Made by a program: the position numbers and the translations under genes. This document shows, piece by piece, positions 54,498-62,790 of a stretch of 64,000 nucleotides of DNA. Each line of letters starts with the position of its first letter. Within the stretch, counting starts at the first letter, position 1. The stretch covers positions 62,001 through 126,000 of the forward strand of contig JADMKE010000001.1 of the NCBI GenBank assembly GCA_018780035.1, read 5' to 3'. Under the pieces are notes generated by a model. It did not search any database, was not told the origin of the DNA, and saw only the letters and a program-made list of their open reading frames with translations. This stretch comes from Candidatus Sericytochromatia bacterium (GTDB lineage Bacteria > Cyanobacteriota > Sericytochromatia > UBA7694).

Positions 54498-54562
54498 AAA
54501 ATAGCCTTTCTAAATAGACACAAAATCCAGCGCAGCGCGCAGATAGCGTTAGAAAGGCGGCT

Positions 54563-55045
54563 TCAAATCAGCAGATAGGTGGTGGCGAGAATCTGCTCTC
54601 GCTGCTTGGGGGGCGGATGAGGCGGCGCGAAAATGGGGGCTTGGGTCTCTTGTCGAAACACTGCGGGCTCGGGTCTCGCAAAGATCCCGAAGGCCCCTTC
54701 TGCCAAAAGTTGGGCCAAACGCAGCCCCAAAGCATCTTGGGCCGCATTGGTATTTTGACTCAGATAGGTTTCGGGATGCACAAAGGAGAGATGCAGATCG
54801 CTGCATTCTCCCTCGTGTTCGCAGTGATGTGAGTTCTGTTTTGGCTGTGATGATTCATGTTGAGGACCTGAATCTGAGGTCCCATGCGCGTGGGCTGTTG
54901 GGGTTTCAATCGTCACCTGTCCATTGGCCTGCACACAGAGAATTAACTCCGAAACCCCTTCGTGGTGGGCCACAAAAAAGTGAGTGAGTAAACTGACGAG
55001 CAGAATCCAGCCAAAGAATAAACGCTGACGATGTAAACAGTGCAT
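54563..55045 (-). CDS. Cys/His-rich exported protein of the metal efflux operon
   Basis: 160 residues with a signal peptide or membrane segment (RLFFGWILLVSLLTHFFVAH), then a His/Cys-rich part with HAHGTSDSGPQHESS, HHCEHEGECSDLHLS. It is the first gene of the minus-strand operon before the adaptor and pump, and small Cys/His proteins of this type occur at that place in other heavy-metal operons. A periplasmic metal-binding or sensing role is likely but not shown. Confidence 0.7.
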   Translation of the reverse strand: MHCLHRQRLFFGWILLVSLLTHFFVAHHEGVSELILCVQANGQVTIETPTAHAHGTSDSGPQHESSQPKQNSHHCEHEGECSDLHLSFVHPETYLSQNTNAAQDALGLRLAQLLAEGAFGIFARPEPAVFRQETQAPIFAPPHPPPKQREQILATTYLLI

Positions 55046-55129
55046 GGAGGCATCTTAACATGCTCAGATTTAAGCGCAAAATCAATTGTGTTAGCATGGG
55101 TCTGTGAATTCTGATTCAAAAAGGCCCAT

Positions 55130-56419
55130 ATGTTCATTACTGAAATCCTGATTATTCTGGCGCTGATTCTGTTTAATGGCCTCTTTGCCATGGCTGAAAT
55201 TGCGATTGTCTCAGCCCGCAAAATTCGGCTTGAAGCTGCGGCCAACGAAGGTGATCGCGGGGCTGAATGGGCACTTAAATTGGCCCAAAGCCCCAATCGT
55301 CTGCTTTCAACGGTGCAGATTGGCATCACCCTGATCGGTATCATCACGGGGGTCTTTAGCGGTGCTGAGATTGCCCAAAAACTCAGCACATATTTTAATA
55401 CCTTTCCGCTCTTGCAGCCTTACAGTCTCTCGCTGGGGCTGGTGGTGGTGATCATGGTGATCACCTTCTTTTCCCTGATTCTGGGTGAACTCGTGCCCAA
55501 ACGCTTGGCCCTGGCCCACCCGGAACGCATCGCCAAAGTGATGGCCCGGCCCATGCACCTGCTCTCGCAGTGGGCCACACCCCTGGTCTGGCTGCTGAGC
55601 AGCACCACCGACCTGATTCTGAGCCTGCTGCGTGTTCCTCCCAACCGCGAAGCCCTGGTGACCGAAGAAGAAATCACAGCCCTGATTGCGGAAGGGGCCA
55701 CCACCGGCGTGATTGATGAAATTGAAGAAGAAATTGTCAAACGGGTCTTTCATTTGGGCGAGCGCAGCATTGATGCCCTGATGACCCACCGCCACGACGT
55801 GGTTTGGCTCAAACAGGGAGAAGATTCTGCCCAGCACCAGGCCAAAATCCTGGCGGAGGCCCACTCGGTCTACCCGGTCTGCCAAGAAAATCTCGACACG
55901 GTGCTGGGCATTGTGCATGTCAAAGACCTGCTCGCCCAGATGTTTAACCAAGAAAAACCCGAACTGGAACAAACGCTTAAGCCTGTGCTCTTTGTGCCCG
56001 AAAATATGAAGGTGTATAAGGTCTTGCAGCGCTTTCAGGATTCGCGCATTCACTGTGCCATGGTGCTGGACGAATACGGCTCGGTGCTGGGATTGGTCAC
56101 CCTCAACGATTTGCTCAGCGATCTTGTTAGCGATGTGTCAAGCCACCCCGACCCGGAAGCGGGAATCGTGACCCGCGCCGATGGATCTTGGCTGGTTGAG
56201 GGGCAATTGCCCTTTGAAGACTTCGCCGATTATTTTGACCTGCCCGAGAAAGAACTTGCAGAGCTGGAAGGTTTTCGTACCGTTGCTGGATTTTTATTGG
56301 CTTTGCTGGAGCAGATTCCCCAAGAGGGGGTGCAAATCACCTGGGGTGCTTATACCTTTGAGGTGGTGGATATGGACCACCACCGCATCGACAAGGTGTT
56401 GGTGTCGAAAAAGAGCTGA
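55130..56419 (+). CDS. CNNM/CorC-type (hemolysin family) membrane protein
   Basis: 429 residues: an N-terminal DUF21/CNNM membrane domain with about four segments (ILIILALILFNGLFAMAEIA, LLSTVQIGITLIGIITGVFS, FFSLILGELVPKRLAL), a CBS pair (about 205-330; DALMTHRHDVVWLK, VLGIVHVKDLLAQM, CAMVLDEYGSVLGLVTLNDL) and a C-terminal CorC_HlyC domain (DGSWLVEGQLPFEDFADYFD). Related proteins export or regulate magnesium and cobalt. It diverges from the metal efflux operon with 84 bases between starts. Confidence 0.92.
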   Translation: MFITEILIILALILFNGLFAMAEIAIVSARKIRLEAAANEGDRGAEWALKLAQSPNRLLSTVQIGITLIGIITGVFSGAEIAQKLSTYFNTFPLLQPYSLSLGLVVVIMVITFFSLILGELVPKRLALAHPERIAKVMARPMHLLSQWATPLVWLLSSTTDLILSLLRVPPNREALVTEEEITALIAEGATTGVIDEIEEEIVKRVFHLGERSIDALMTHRHDVVWLKQGEDSAQHQAKILAEAHSVYPVCQENLDTVLGIVHVKDLLAQMFNQEKPELEQTLKPVLFVPENMKVYKVLQRFQDSRIHCAMVLDEYGSVLGLVTLNDLLSDLVSDVSSHPDPEAGIVTRADGSWLVEGQLPFEDFADYFDLPEKELAELEGFRTVAGFLLALLEQIPQEGVQITWGAYTFEVVDMDHHRIDKVLVSKKS

Positions 56420-56472
56420 TGGCATGTGATTGACAGGGACTGGTCAAGCTGTGTTAGGCTGCCGCTTATTGC

Positions 56473-57669
56473 TTATCCCTGAATTACGCGCTGTTCAGGA
56501 ATATGTGGTCCCTGCCAAACCATCCAGACCCACACCAGCAACGCGCCACTGGCACTGATGGCAAAAGGCCAAACGGGTGAAAGCATTTGCCAAAGCACCC
56601 CTGCTAGAACACTGGCCAGTAAAGCCATCAAACTGCTCAAACTGACATAGAAACCCAAGGCTGTTCCCCTTTCATGTTCGGGGGTTATTTTGGAAATCCA
56701 GGCCTTGACCAGACTCTCATTACAGGCCGCATAGATCGCATAGACTGCAAACAAAAGCCAGAGTATCTCTTTTTGCTGGTTCCAAGCAAATCCCGCGTAA
56801 ACAGCAGAAAACAAAAGCAACCCCACTTGCAAAAGACGGCGCATTCCAAGCTGATCGGCCAAGTGCCCCACAGGTAAGGCTGCCAGGGCATAAAGTAGGT
56901 TATAACCAATATACAATGCAATTACGCCATTTTCAGACCAGCCCAATTGTTGTGCACGCAACAATAAAAAGGCGTCCGAAGCATTCATCAAGCCAAAAAA
57001 TAGCATGGGTGCGACCAAACGGCGATACCCCGGAGTTGCCTTTTCCCAATAACTGAAATAACCCCAAAAGGGAATGACCTGCTTTGTTTGACTCGCTAGA
57101 CTTCGATGCGGAGAATCTTTGAGTAAAAAAGTCAGGCTGACACCGAGCGATGCGGGAATAAAAGCCAGTAAGAACAGACCCTGATATAGACCAGGCCAAA
57201 GCAGCAAAAATCCAAGCGCAAAAACAGGACCGATGACTGCGCCCAAGGTATCCATTCCTCGGTGCAAGCCAAAGACCTGGCCTTGGGTCTGTGGGGTGGC
57301 CTGACTTGAAAGCAGGGCATCGCGCGGAGCCGTGCGCAGACCTTTGCCCAGGCGATCAAGCAAACGTGCCCCAAAAACCCAAAAAATCCAAGGCGATACT
57401 GCCAAGAGTGGTTTTGCAAGGGCACTGAGCAAGTACCCCCCTCTGATAAAACTGACCCGCTTTCCAGTTAGATCCGAAACTTGGCCAAAATAACCTTTAC
57501 TTAAACCTGCCAATGCTTCTGCCAGACCTTCTAAGCACCCTATCACCAACATGGAAAAACCGATTTGTTTTAAGTAAAAAGGCATCACCGGATAGAGCAT
57601 TTCACTTGAAATATCTGTTAACAGACTGACCAAAGCCAACAGCCAGATAACCCGGCTATATGTGATCAT
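56473..57669 (-). CDS. MFS transporter
   Basis: 398 residues with about twelve membrane segments and the MFS motif between TM2 and TM3 (GYFGQVSDLTGKR). LLDRLGKGLRTAPRDALLS and GLHRGMDTLGAVIGPVFALG resemble drug- or nickel/resistance-type MFS permeases. Its start overlaps the end of the DabB gene by four bases, so it is part of the DabA-DabB operon. Substrate unknown; a link to carbon or pH balance is inferred from position. Confidence 0.85.
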   Translation of the reverse strand: MITYSRVIWLLALVSLLTDISSEMLYPVMPFYLKQIGFSMLVIGCLEGLAEALAGLSKGYFGQVSDLTGKRVSFIRGGYLLSALAKPLLAVSPWIFWVFGARLLDRLGKGLRTAPRDALLSSQATPQTQGQVFGLHRGMDTLGAVIGPVFALGFLLLWPGLYQGLFLLAFIPASLGVSLTFLLKDSPHRSLASQTKQVIPFWGYFSYWEKATPGYRRLVAPMLFFGLMNASDAFLLLRAQQLGWSENGVIALYIGYNLLYALAALPVGHLADQLGMRRLLQVGLLLFSAVYAGFAWNQQKEILWLLFAVYAIYAACNESLVKAWISKITPEHERGTALGFYVSLSSLMALLASVLAGVLWQMLSPVWPFAISASGALLVWVWMVWQGPHIPEQRVIQG

Positions 57670-59621
57670 AAAAAAGGCAATAAACCCGCCACAATCATGG
57701 GCAGGATCAACATCGCCAATTTTAAACGCTCAAAAGGTGTAAAATCGGGGTACTCACTGAGATGTTGCTGGGTTTCTCCAAATAAAAGTTTAAACATAAA
57801 TTTAAAAAACGAGTACATATTTAAAATATTGACGGCCAAGAACAGAATCATAATAAACTTTGATTTTTCAGAAATCTCTTCTAAAACAGCATCAAAGACA
57901 ATAAAAGACGCAAAACCTGGCGTAAAAGTCAGCATCAGCAGAATAGCTATTGCGATCATGCTGATGTATTTATAGCGATTGCCAATGCCCAAATAGGCCT
58001 GAAGGCTGTCGAGATCCAAACGTCGCGATAAATATTTGATAAAAAAATCGAGAATGAACAGCGAAATCAGATTGAGTCCAAAATAATAAAGGGCGTTATA
58101 GTGTTCCAAATTGCCAAAGAAAAGAATGGCACTGGCAGAAACACAAAAATAACTGGTTTTAATTTTAATCAGATAATGCCCAATGGTTGTGTGTTTGAGG
58201 CTCAGAAATGATATCAGCAGCGCCCCCAAGAGCAAACCCGCAGAGAGATACAAATGCTGAACCAAAGCAAGACGCTCCAGCCAGATCAGGCCAAGAACCC
58301 CCAAAATACCCATCAGCAGAACCAGGACTTGAGAACGGAAAAAGGGCAATTGAAGCAATTGTGCATTGAGCGTTTCTAGCTTTTGGTTCAAAAAAGATTG
58401 GCCTTGTTTCAGGGGTTTTAACAGGGTTTGCCAAGCCAGCGTGAACCCAAAATTGTGATAAACCAGTTTATAACTCGCAATCCTTAAAGATTGGGGCAAA
58501 AGCCTTTCAAAATGCAGCCCGTGGGGATCAAATAAATGATAATTCAGTTTTTCAAGATGGTGAAAATGATGAATATTGGAGGGTGTGCGAATAAATTGAT
58601 AGGTTTTTAAAAGGGCATTGGAAGCCGTATGCAATAAAACGAGTTCATACCAGCCCAAAGCAAATTCCATGTAGATAAGTCCGACCTGAACCACAGTGGC
58701 ATAAGCCAGTGTGGATTTTACATCCGTTTGAATCCTGCTTTTGAGACTGGCATAAATAGCTGTGAACAGGCCCATCAAAAACAGCAAGAGTTGAATCCAA
58801 CTATGGCCCTCAAAATAAGTGCGAAACTTGACCAATAAAATCACCCCGGCATGAATAGACAATGCCCCATAGAAGATCGCACTGGTGGTGGTGGGGCCTT
58901 CCATGGCGCGAGGAACCCATTTTGAAAAGGGAAAAAGGGCAGATTTTCCCATGGAGGCAATAAAGAGCACGCAAAGAAAGAAAACCGAAGCTGGGTGGGC
59001 ATGTTCTGAAAGAATAAAACCATGTTGTTCGTGTTGAAAGAGCAATAACGCCAAAATTAAAAATAAATCACAAAATTTATAAATTCCCAAGACAAATAAC
59101 GCATTGTTTACAGTTTTTTGGCTGCCTTGATAAAAAGAAATTAGAAATACCGAAGCCAATCCCAGCAATTCCCAGGCAATCAAAATAAAGTAAAAATTAG
59201 AACTTAAAATCAGCGTATACAGGGCCAATTGCATCAAATAAAAATTAATAAAAAACTTATAATAGCCTTCTTCATAGGCCAGATAGCTGATTGAAAAACG
59301 CCCGATTACCCCACAGAGAAATGTGGCCAAAACCAAAAAGAGACAGGTCGAAGCCTCCAGATGAATTTGTAGATGGTACAAGGGTTTTGTATGTTGCATC
59401 CAGTTAAAAAGTAAAAAATCATGGTTTTTGTGGCAGAGCACAAAAACCGAAATCCCCAAGGCACAGACAAAGAGCAAAACCTGAGCAAAAATCGCCAACA
59501 AGCTGAGCGAACGGGAGTAATTCTGAGCCTTGACAACCCGCACAAGAATTGAATAGAGGAACATCAACAGCGGCAAAACAATCAGGGGAATGGCCAAAAG
59601 AGGAGCCTCGGTCAGAGTCAT
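57666..59621 (-). CDS. dabB: DabB-like proton-channel subunit (NuoL-like)
   Basis: 651 residues, all membrane segments, with the antiporter-type core of NuoL/MrpA (FFINFYLMQLALYTLILSSN, FILIAWELLGLASVFLISFY, SMGKSALFPFSKWVPRAMEG then PTTTSAIFYGALSIHAGVIL, QTDVKSTLAYATVVQVGLIY). The lysines and glutamates needed for proton movement are kept. Next to a DabA gene it is the proton-conducting partner of the inorganic carbon transporter, not a complex I part. It overlaps both neighbours by four bases. Confidence 0.88.
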   Translation of the reverse strand: MTLTEAPLLAIPLIVLPLLMFLYSILVRVVKAQNYSRSLSLLAIFAQVLLFVCALGISVFVLCHKNHDFLLFNWMQHTKPLYHLQIHLEASTCLFLVLATFLCGVIGRFSISYLAYEEGYYKFFINFYLMQLALYTLILSSNFYFILIAWELLGLASVFLISFYQGSQKTVNNALFVLGIYKFCDLFLILALLLFQHEQHGFILSEHAHPASVFFLCVLFIASMGKSALFPFSKWVPRAMEGPTTTSAIFYGALSIHAGVILLVKFRTYFEGHSWIQLLLFLMGLFTAIYASLKSRIQTDVKSTLAYATVVQVGLIYMEFALGWYELVLLHTASNALLKTYQFIRTPSNIHHFHHLEKLNYHLFDPHGLHFERLLPQSLRIASYKLVYHNFGFTLAWQTLLKPLKQGQSFLNQKLETLNAQLLQLPFFRSQVLVLLMGILGVLGLIWLERLALVQHLYLSAGLLLGALLISFLSLKHTTIGHYLIKIKTSYFCVSASAILFFGNLEHYNALYYFGLNLISLFILDFFIKYLSRRLDLDSLQAYLGIGNRYKYISMIAIAILLMLTFTPGFASFIVFDAVLEEISEKSKFIMILFLAVNILNMYSFFKFMFKLLFGETQQHLSEYPDFTPFERLKLAMLILPMIVAGLLPFL

Positions 59622-62365
59622 GATCGTTTCTCCAACAAGGCAACAGAAATTAGATTGCGGGCATCCGTGGGAATACTTTCTGAACCCACATAGCTCACAT
59701 ATTTGCTTGTAGGAATTTCAAAGGGGACAAAGATCTCATTTTTAAATGTATAGAAGGTTTTGCTGGGAGCGTGATAAACAAGCAAAGAAACCCATCTGTT
59801 TTTCACGAGGTTTTCGAGCTGTCGGTTTGCCAATAAAATCCGATGCACAATTTCGGGGGAACTTTCAATCAGAAACAGAATTCTGCGTGGATCGTGAATT
59901 TCAACCATTTGCTTTGAAAGCCCCAAGCGAAGATCGCTGGCAAAGCCGCTCATGACCGCATAGTCACAGGTAATATTGTGGCTTAGCTTTGAGCCACAGC
60001 CATAGACTTCGGGATCCATGCTGCTGAAATAGTATTCCAAATTGATCCCTGCACAGACGGGCATGACCGCCGCCATGCTTTTGGCAAGCACGGTTCCATC
60101 ATCTGAGTCGGGATTATACGAACAGAGAAAGGCTCTGCGATCAAAGAAGATCTGTTGATTGAGACTGCGCCGACCTATCACACAGAGAGACTGGGTGGCA
60201 TGATTATATTCTGGACGGGCCTCGGCCAAATCATTCGAACGCTTGAAAACCTGTTTAAAGGCTCTTGAAACACTCAAATGGTTGGAAATATTAAAAAATT
60301 TGCGCCCCCGCTCAGTTGCATTGTATTCCAAGGCGCGTTTCATTTGTGTCTTATACTGCCAATGTCGCTGTTTTTGCTCTGGAGATAAATCAGGTTCAAA
60401 CCACAGCAAGGTATCCTGGCAGGTATCATGATAACCCCCAATAAAAACCGTTGAATCAGGAATTTCTAACGCATATGTGTGTTTAAGCACCGTCCGTACC
60501 TCAGCATTATTGGCAATTGTGGCAAAGACACGGGCATTGGCCCGCCCTTCTCCCCCGCCGCAGGCCCCGCAGTTATAGGCATATTCATGGGGGTTGTTAA
60601 TGCTGGAAGACCCATGCCCGACCACATAGACAAATTCACTGAAGTTTTTAAGCAAATCAATGGTTTTAAGCAGTTGGTAGACCTTCTCCGCCGCCTGGGC
60701 ATAAGACAGTCCGGTACTTTGACCCTGTTCATGAAAGATCAGATCCTCACGTTCTTGTTCTGGAAGAAAGTGAGAGCGAATGGACTGGCGCAGAACAAGC
60801 TCTAAATAGGGGAAAAAAACCTTGATAAAAAAGGGGATGGCACTGAGGTAACCTGTTAGAACAGTCAGTAGATAAGCGAAGAAGGAGATTTTGGAATGGG
60901 TTGAATAACTGCGGAAGATCTTGGCATAGGTTTTACTCAGAGAAACTTGACCGCTGCCTTTTTTCACCTGTTTGACCTGAAAGGTTTCTTGAATGACGCC
61001 AGGGCAGAGTTTTCGGGCGCGAACCTCATTATAGCCTTGAAAATACATGTTCATTTCAAAATAACCGGCTATGCCAAAGGTCTCACAGTCTGGTACCTGA
61101 GCCTCAATATAACGCCGCAACGATTCTTCGCGATCATCAATGCAGGTAATATATTGAAAAGATTTGGGCGCTGAAACGGGTTTTTCAAGCTGCGCCGCCT
61201 GCTTAAAAACAGCAAGCACCTCAAGTGCATAGGTTTTTTCCAGGGCTCGCTGGTAGATCAATTTACGCTGTTCCTTTTGCAAAAGCCGTAATAGACGCAA
61301 GGTTTTTTTCTGATCATCGGCAGAGGCCTGCCATTCGCCTGACCCCTGAGTTAAGTCGAGATAGTGAAGACCCAAATACAGCCATTCGGCTTGCAGATTG
61401 TCTTGCTGCTGTTGGGCTTGTTCGAGCTGGTAATGAGAGAGAGCTTTTTCTTCAAAATGAGGCAGATAGATCTTACAGGCCACATACTCAAAAACCAGTT
61501 TGACCAGGAGAAACTCTTTTAACACAAAAGCAGTTCCATCTAAGCGCTGTTCGGGCTCGTGTTCCATTTGGTTAAATAAACCTGCCCAACCGCGCAAACG
61601 CAAGCCCATGGCCAGAAGGTATTTTTTATAATTTGGGGGAAGCTGTAGGGCCTCAATATAGTAAAGCAGCGCCTGATCTGGACTCAGATCTTTGACGGGA
61701 GACTGAAACAATTCCAAATGGAGTGCACGGGCAAAGTCATTTTCGAGAAAATAAGGTGAGCGGTAATTTTCGCGGAAACAGGCCCAAAGCCCCTGCTCCT
61801 TATACTCGACCTTCCAATAAGCGCAGCCTGGATCAGCATAAGCACTGAAAAATTTGGCCATCAAAGGATTGATCTGAGCGTCAATATCAACGCCTTGTTG
61901 CTTAAGCAGCACCTCACGGTAAGTGGGGAAAGACAACGTTGGGGATGCTGACTCAGCTCCAGATAACTCAGCGATTAAGCCTTTCAGTTCTTGAACACGT
62001 GTTTGACGGGGCTCTTGTTCCAATCTTTTTTCAATCGTATTTTTTAGGCTCAAACGGGGAGGGGTCAGCAAGACCTGCAAGAAAGCCTGAAAATCAGGCT
62101 CAGAAAGTGGCTCCTGATCTGAAAACCAGTCTCTCAGTTCGGCCTCTAATACATTTAAGGCTATTTTTCCTTGCTGAATATAGTCTAAATAGCGTCTTTG
62201 CTCTAAAAAACAATACCCCCCATAGAGTTCACGGGCTTGCTGACAGGCCAATTCAAAGGGAATCGATTCAAATTGGGCCAAGGGATTGTGATGCACAAAA
62301 TGCTGCAAAGCACCTTGATGTGGTAAATAATGACTTATCCAAGTTAAATCTGACTCAAGACTCAT
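59618..62365 (-). CDS. dabA: DabA (DUF2309/UPF0753) inorganic carbon accumulation protein
   Basis: 915 residues from ATG 62365 (a GTG one codon upstream is possible). The beta-carbonic-anhydrase-like zinc site is visible: C and D in YITCIDDREESLRRYIEAQ, then H in VYVVGHGSSSINNPHEYAYN and C in CGACGGGEGRANARVFA. With DabB it forms a one-way, proton-driven CO2-hydrating system that raises bicarbonate in the cell. In most known operons dabB comes first; here dabA comes first. Its start lies inside the last codons of the DUF983 gene. Confidence 0.93.
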   Translation of the reverse strand: MSLESDLTWISHYLPHQGALQHFVHHNPLAQFESIPFELACQQARELYGGYCFLEQRRYLDYIQQGKIALNVLEAELRDWFSDQEPLSEPDFQAFLQVLLTPPRLSLKNTIEKRLEQEPRQTRVQELKGLIAELSGAESASPTLSFPTYREVLLKQQGVDIDAQINPLMAKFFSAYADPGCAYWKVEYKEQGLWACFRENYRSPYFLENDFARALHLELFQSPVKDLSPDQALLYYIEALQLPPNYKKYLLAMGLRLRGWAGLFNQMEHEPEQRLDGTAFVLKEFLLVKLVFEYVACKIYLPHFEEKALSHYQLEQAQQQQDNLQAEWLYLGLHYLDLTQGSGEWQASADDQKKTLRLLRLLQKEQRKLIYQRALEKTYALEVLAVFKQAAQLEKPVSAPKSFQYITCIDDREESLRRYIEAQVPDCETFGIAGYFEMNMYFQGYNEVRARKLCPGVIQETFQVKQVKKGSGQVSLSKTYAKIFRSYSTHSKISFFAYLLTVLTGYLSAIPFFIKVFFPYLELVLRQSIRSHFLPEQEREDLIFHEQGQSTGLSYAQAAEKVYQLLKTIDLLKNFSEFVYVVGHGSSSINNPHEYAYNCGACGGGEGRANARVFATIANNAEVRTVLKHTYALEIPDSTVFIGGYHDTCQDTLLWFEPDLSPEQKQRHWQYKTQMKRALEYNATERGRKFFNISNHLSVSRAFKQVFKRSNDLAEARPEYNHATQSLCVIGRRSLNQQIFFDRRAFLCSYNPDSDDGTVLAKSMAAVMPVCAGINLEYYFSSMDPEVYGCGSKLSHNITCDYAVMSGFASDLRLGLSKQMVEIHDPRRILFLIESSPEIVHRILLANRQLENLVKNRWVSLLVYHAPSKTFYTFKNEIFVPFEIPTSKYVSYVGSESIPTDARNLISVALLEKRS

Positions 62366-62777
62366 CACTGAGATCTTTCTTCGCGGTTTCGTTTAATTCT
62401 GCCAGCATAAAAAAATAATAAATCCCCAGAGAAATCATTTTGCAGTAGTTATAGACCAGCAAAGGAATCACCACGGCCCCAGCGGCAATGAGGCCAAAAG
62501 CGACAGGATAAGGAATCTGCTTCACGAACCATGCCGCTGAAATGGGGAAAAGCCAGATAAAAATGAACACAACATAAGAAATGGGCAAAGCCCCCAATAA
62601 AAAACCATTCCCCTTGTCTATCAACAAATCACAACCAGGGCAGCGGGTTTGAAAGGAAAACAGACCCGCAATTGGCCGTCGGCCACAGCGCGGACAGCCC
62701 ACACTTAAACAGCGTCCCAGCACCTTTAGACGGGGCAGTAAACCCAGTTCCGTCAGGTTTTCAGAGCGTCCAGTCAT
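62355..62777 (-). CDS. DUF983 membrane protein with zinc ribbon
   Basis: 140 residues from ATG 62777, with AAGGTG upstream. A zinc-ribbon CPRCGRRPIAGLFSFQTRCPGC is followed by two or three membrane segments (GALPISYVVFIFIWLFPI, VAFGLIAAGAVVIPLLVYN). This is the DUF983 pattern; some relatives occur with cytochrome oxidase genes. It is wedged between leucyl aminopeptidase (10-base gap counted from GTG 62780) and DabA (11-base overlap). Function unknown. Confidence 0.85.
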   Translation of the reverse strand: MTGRSENLTELGLLPRLKVLGRCLSVGCPRCGRRPIAGLFSFQTRCPGCDLLIDKGNGFLLGALPISYVVFIFIWLFPISAAWFVKQIPYPVAFGLIAAGAVVIPLLVYNYCKMISLGIYYFFMLAELNETAKKDLSDES

Positions 62778-62790
62778 CACTTTTCACCTT

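Noticed and set aside
57666..59621. Annotation as complex I subunit NuoL
   Set aside because: There are no other nuo genes, and the overlap with a DabA gene carrying the zinc-site motifs identifies it as DabB.
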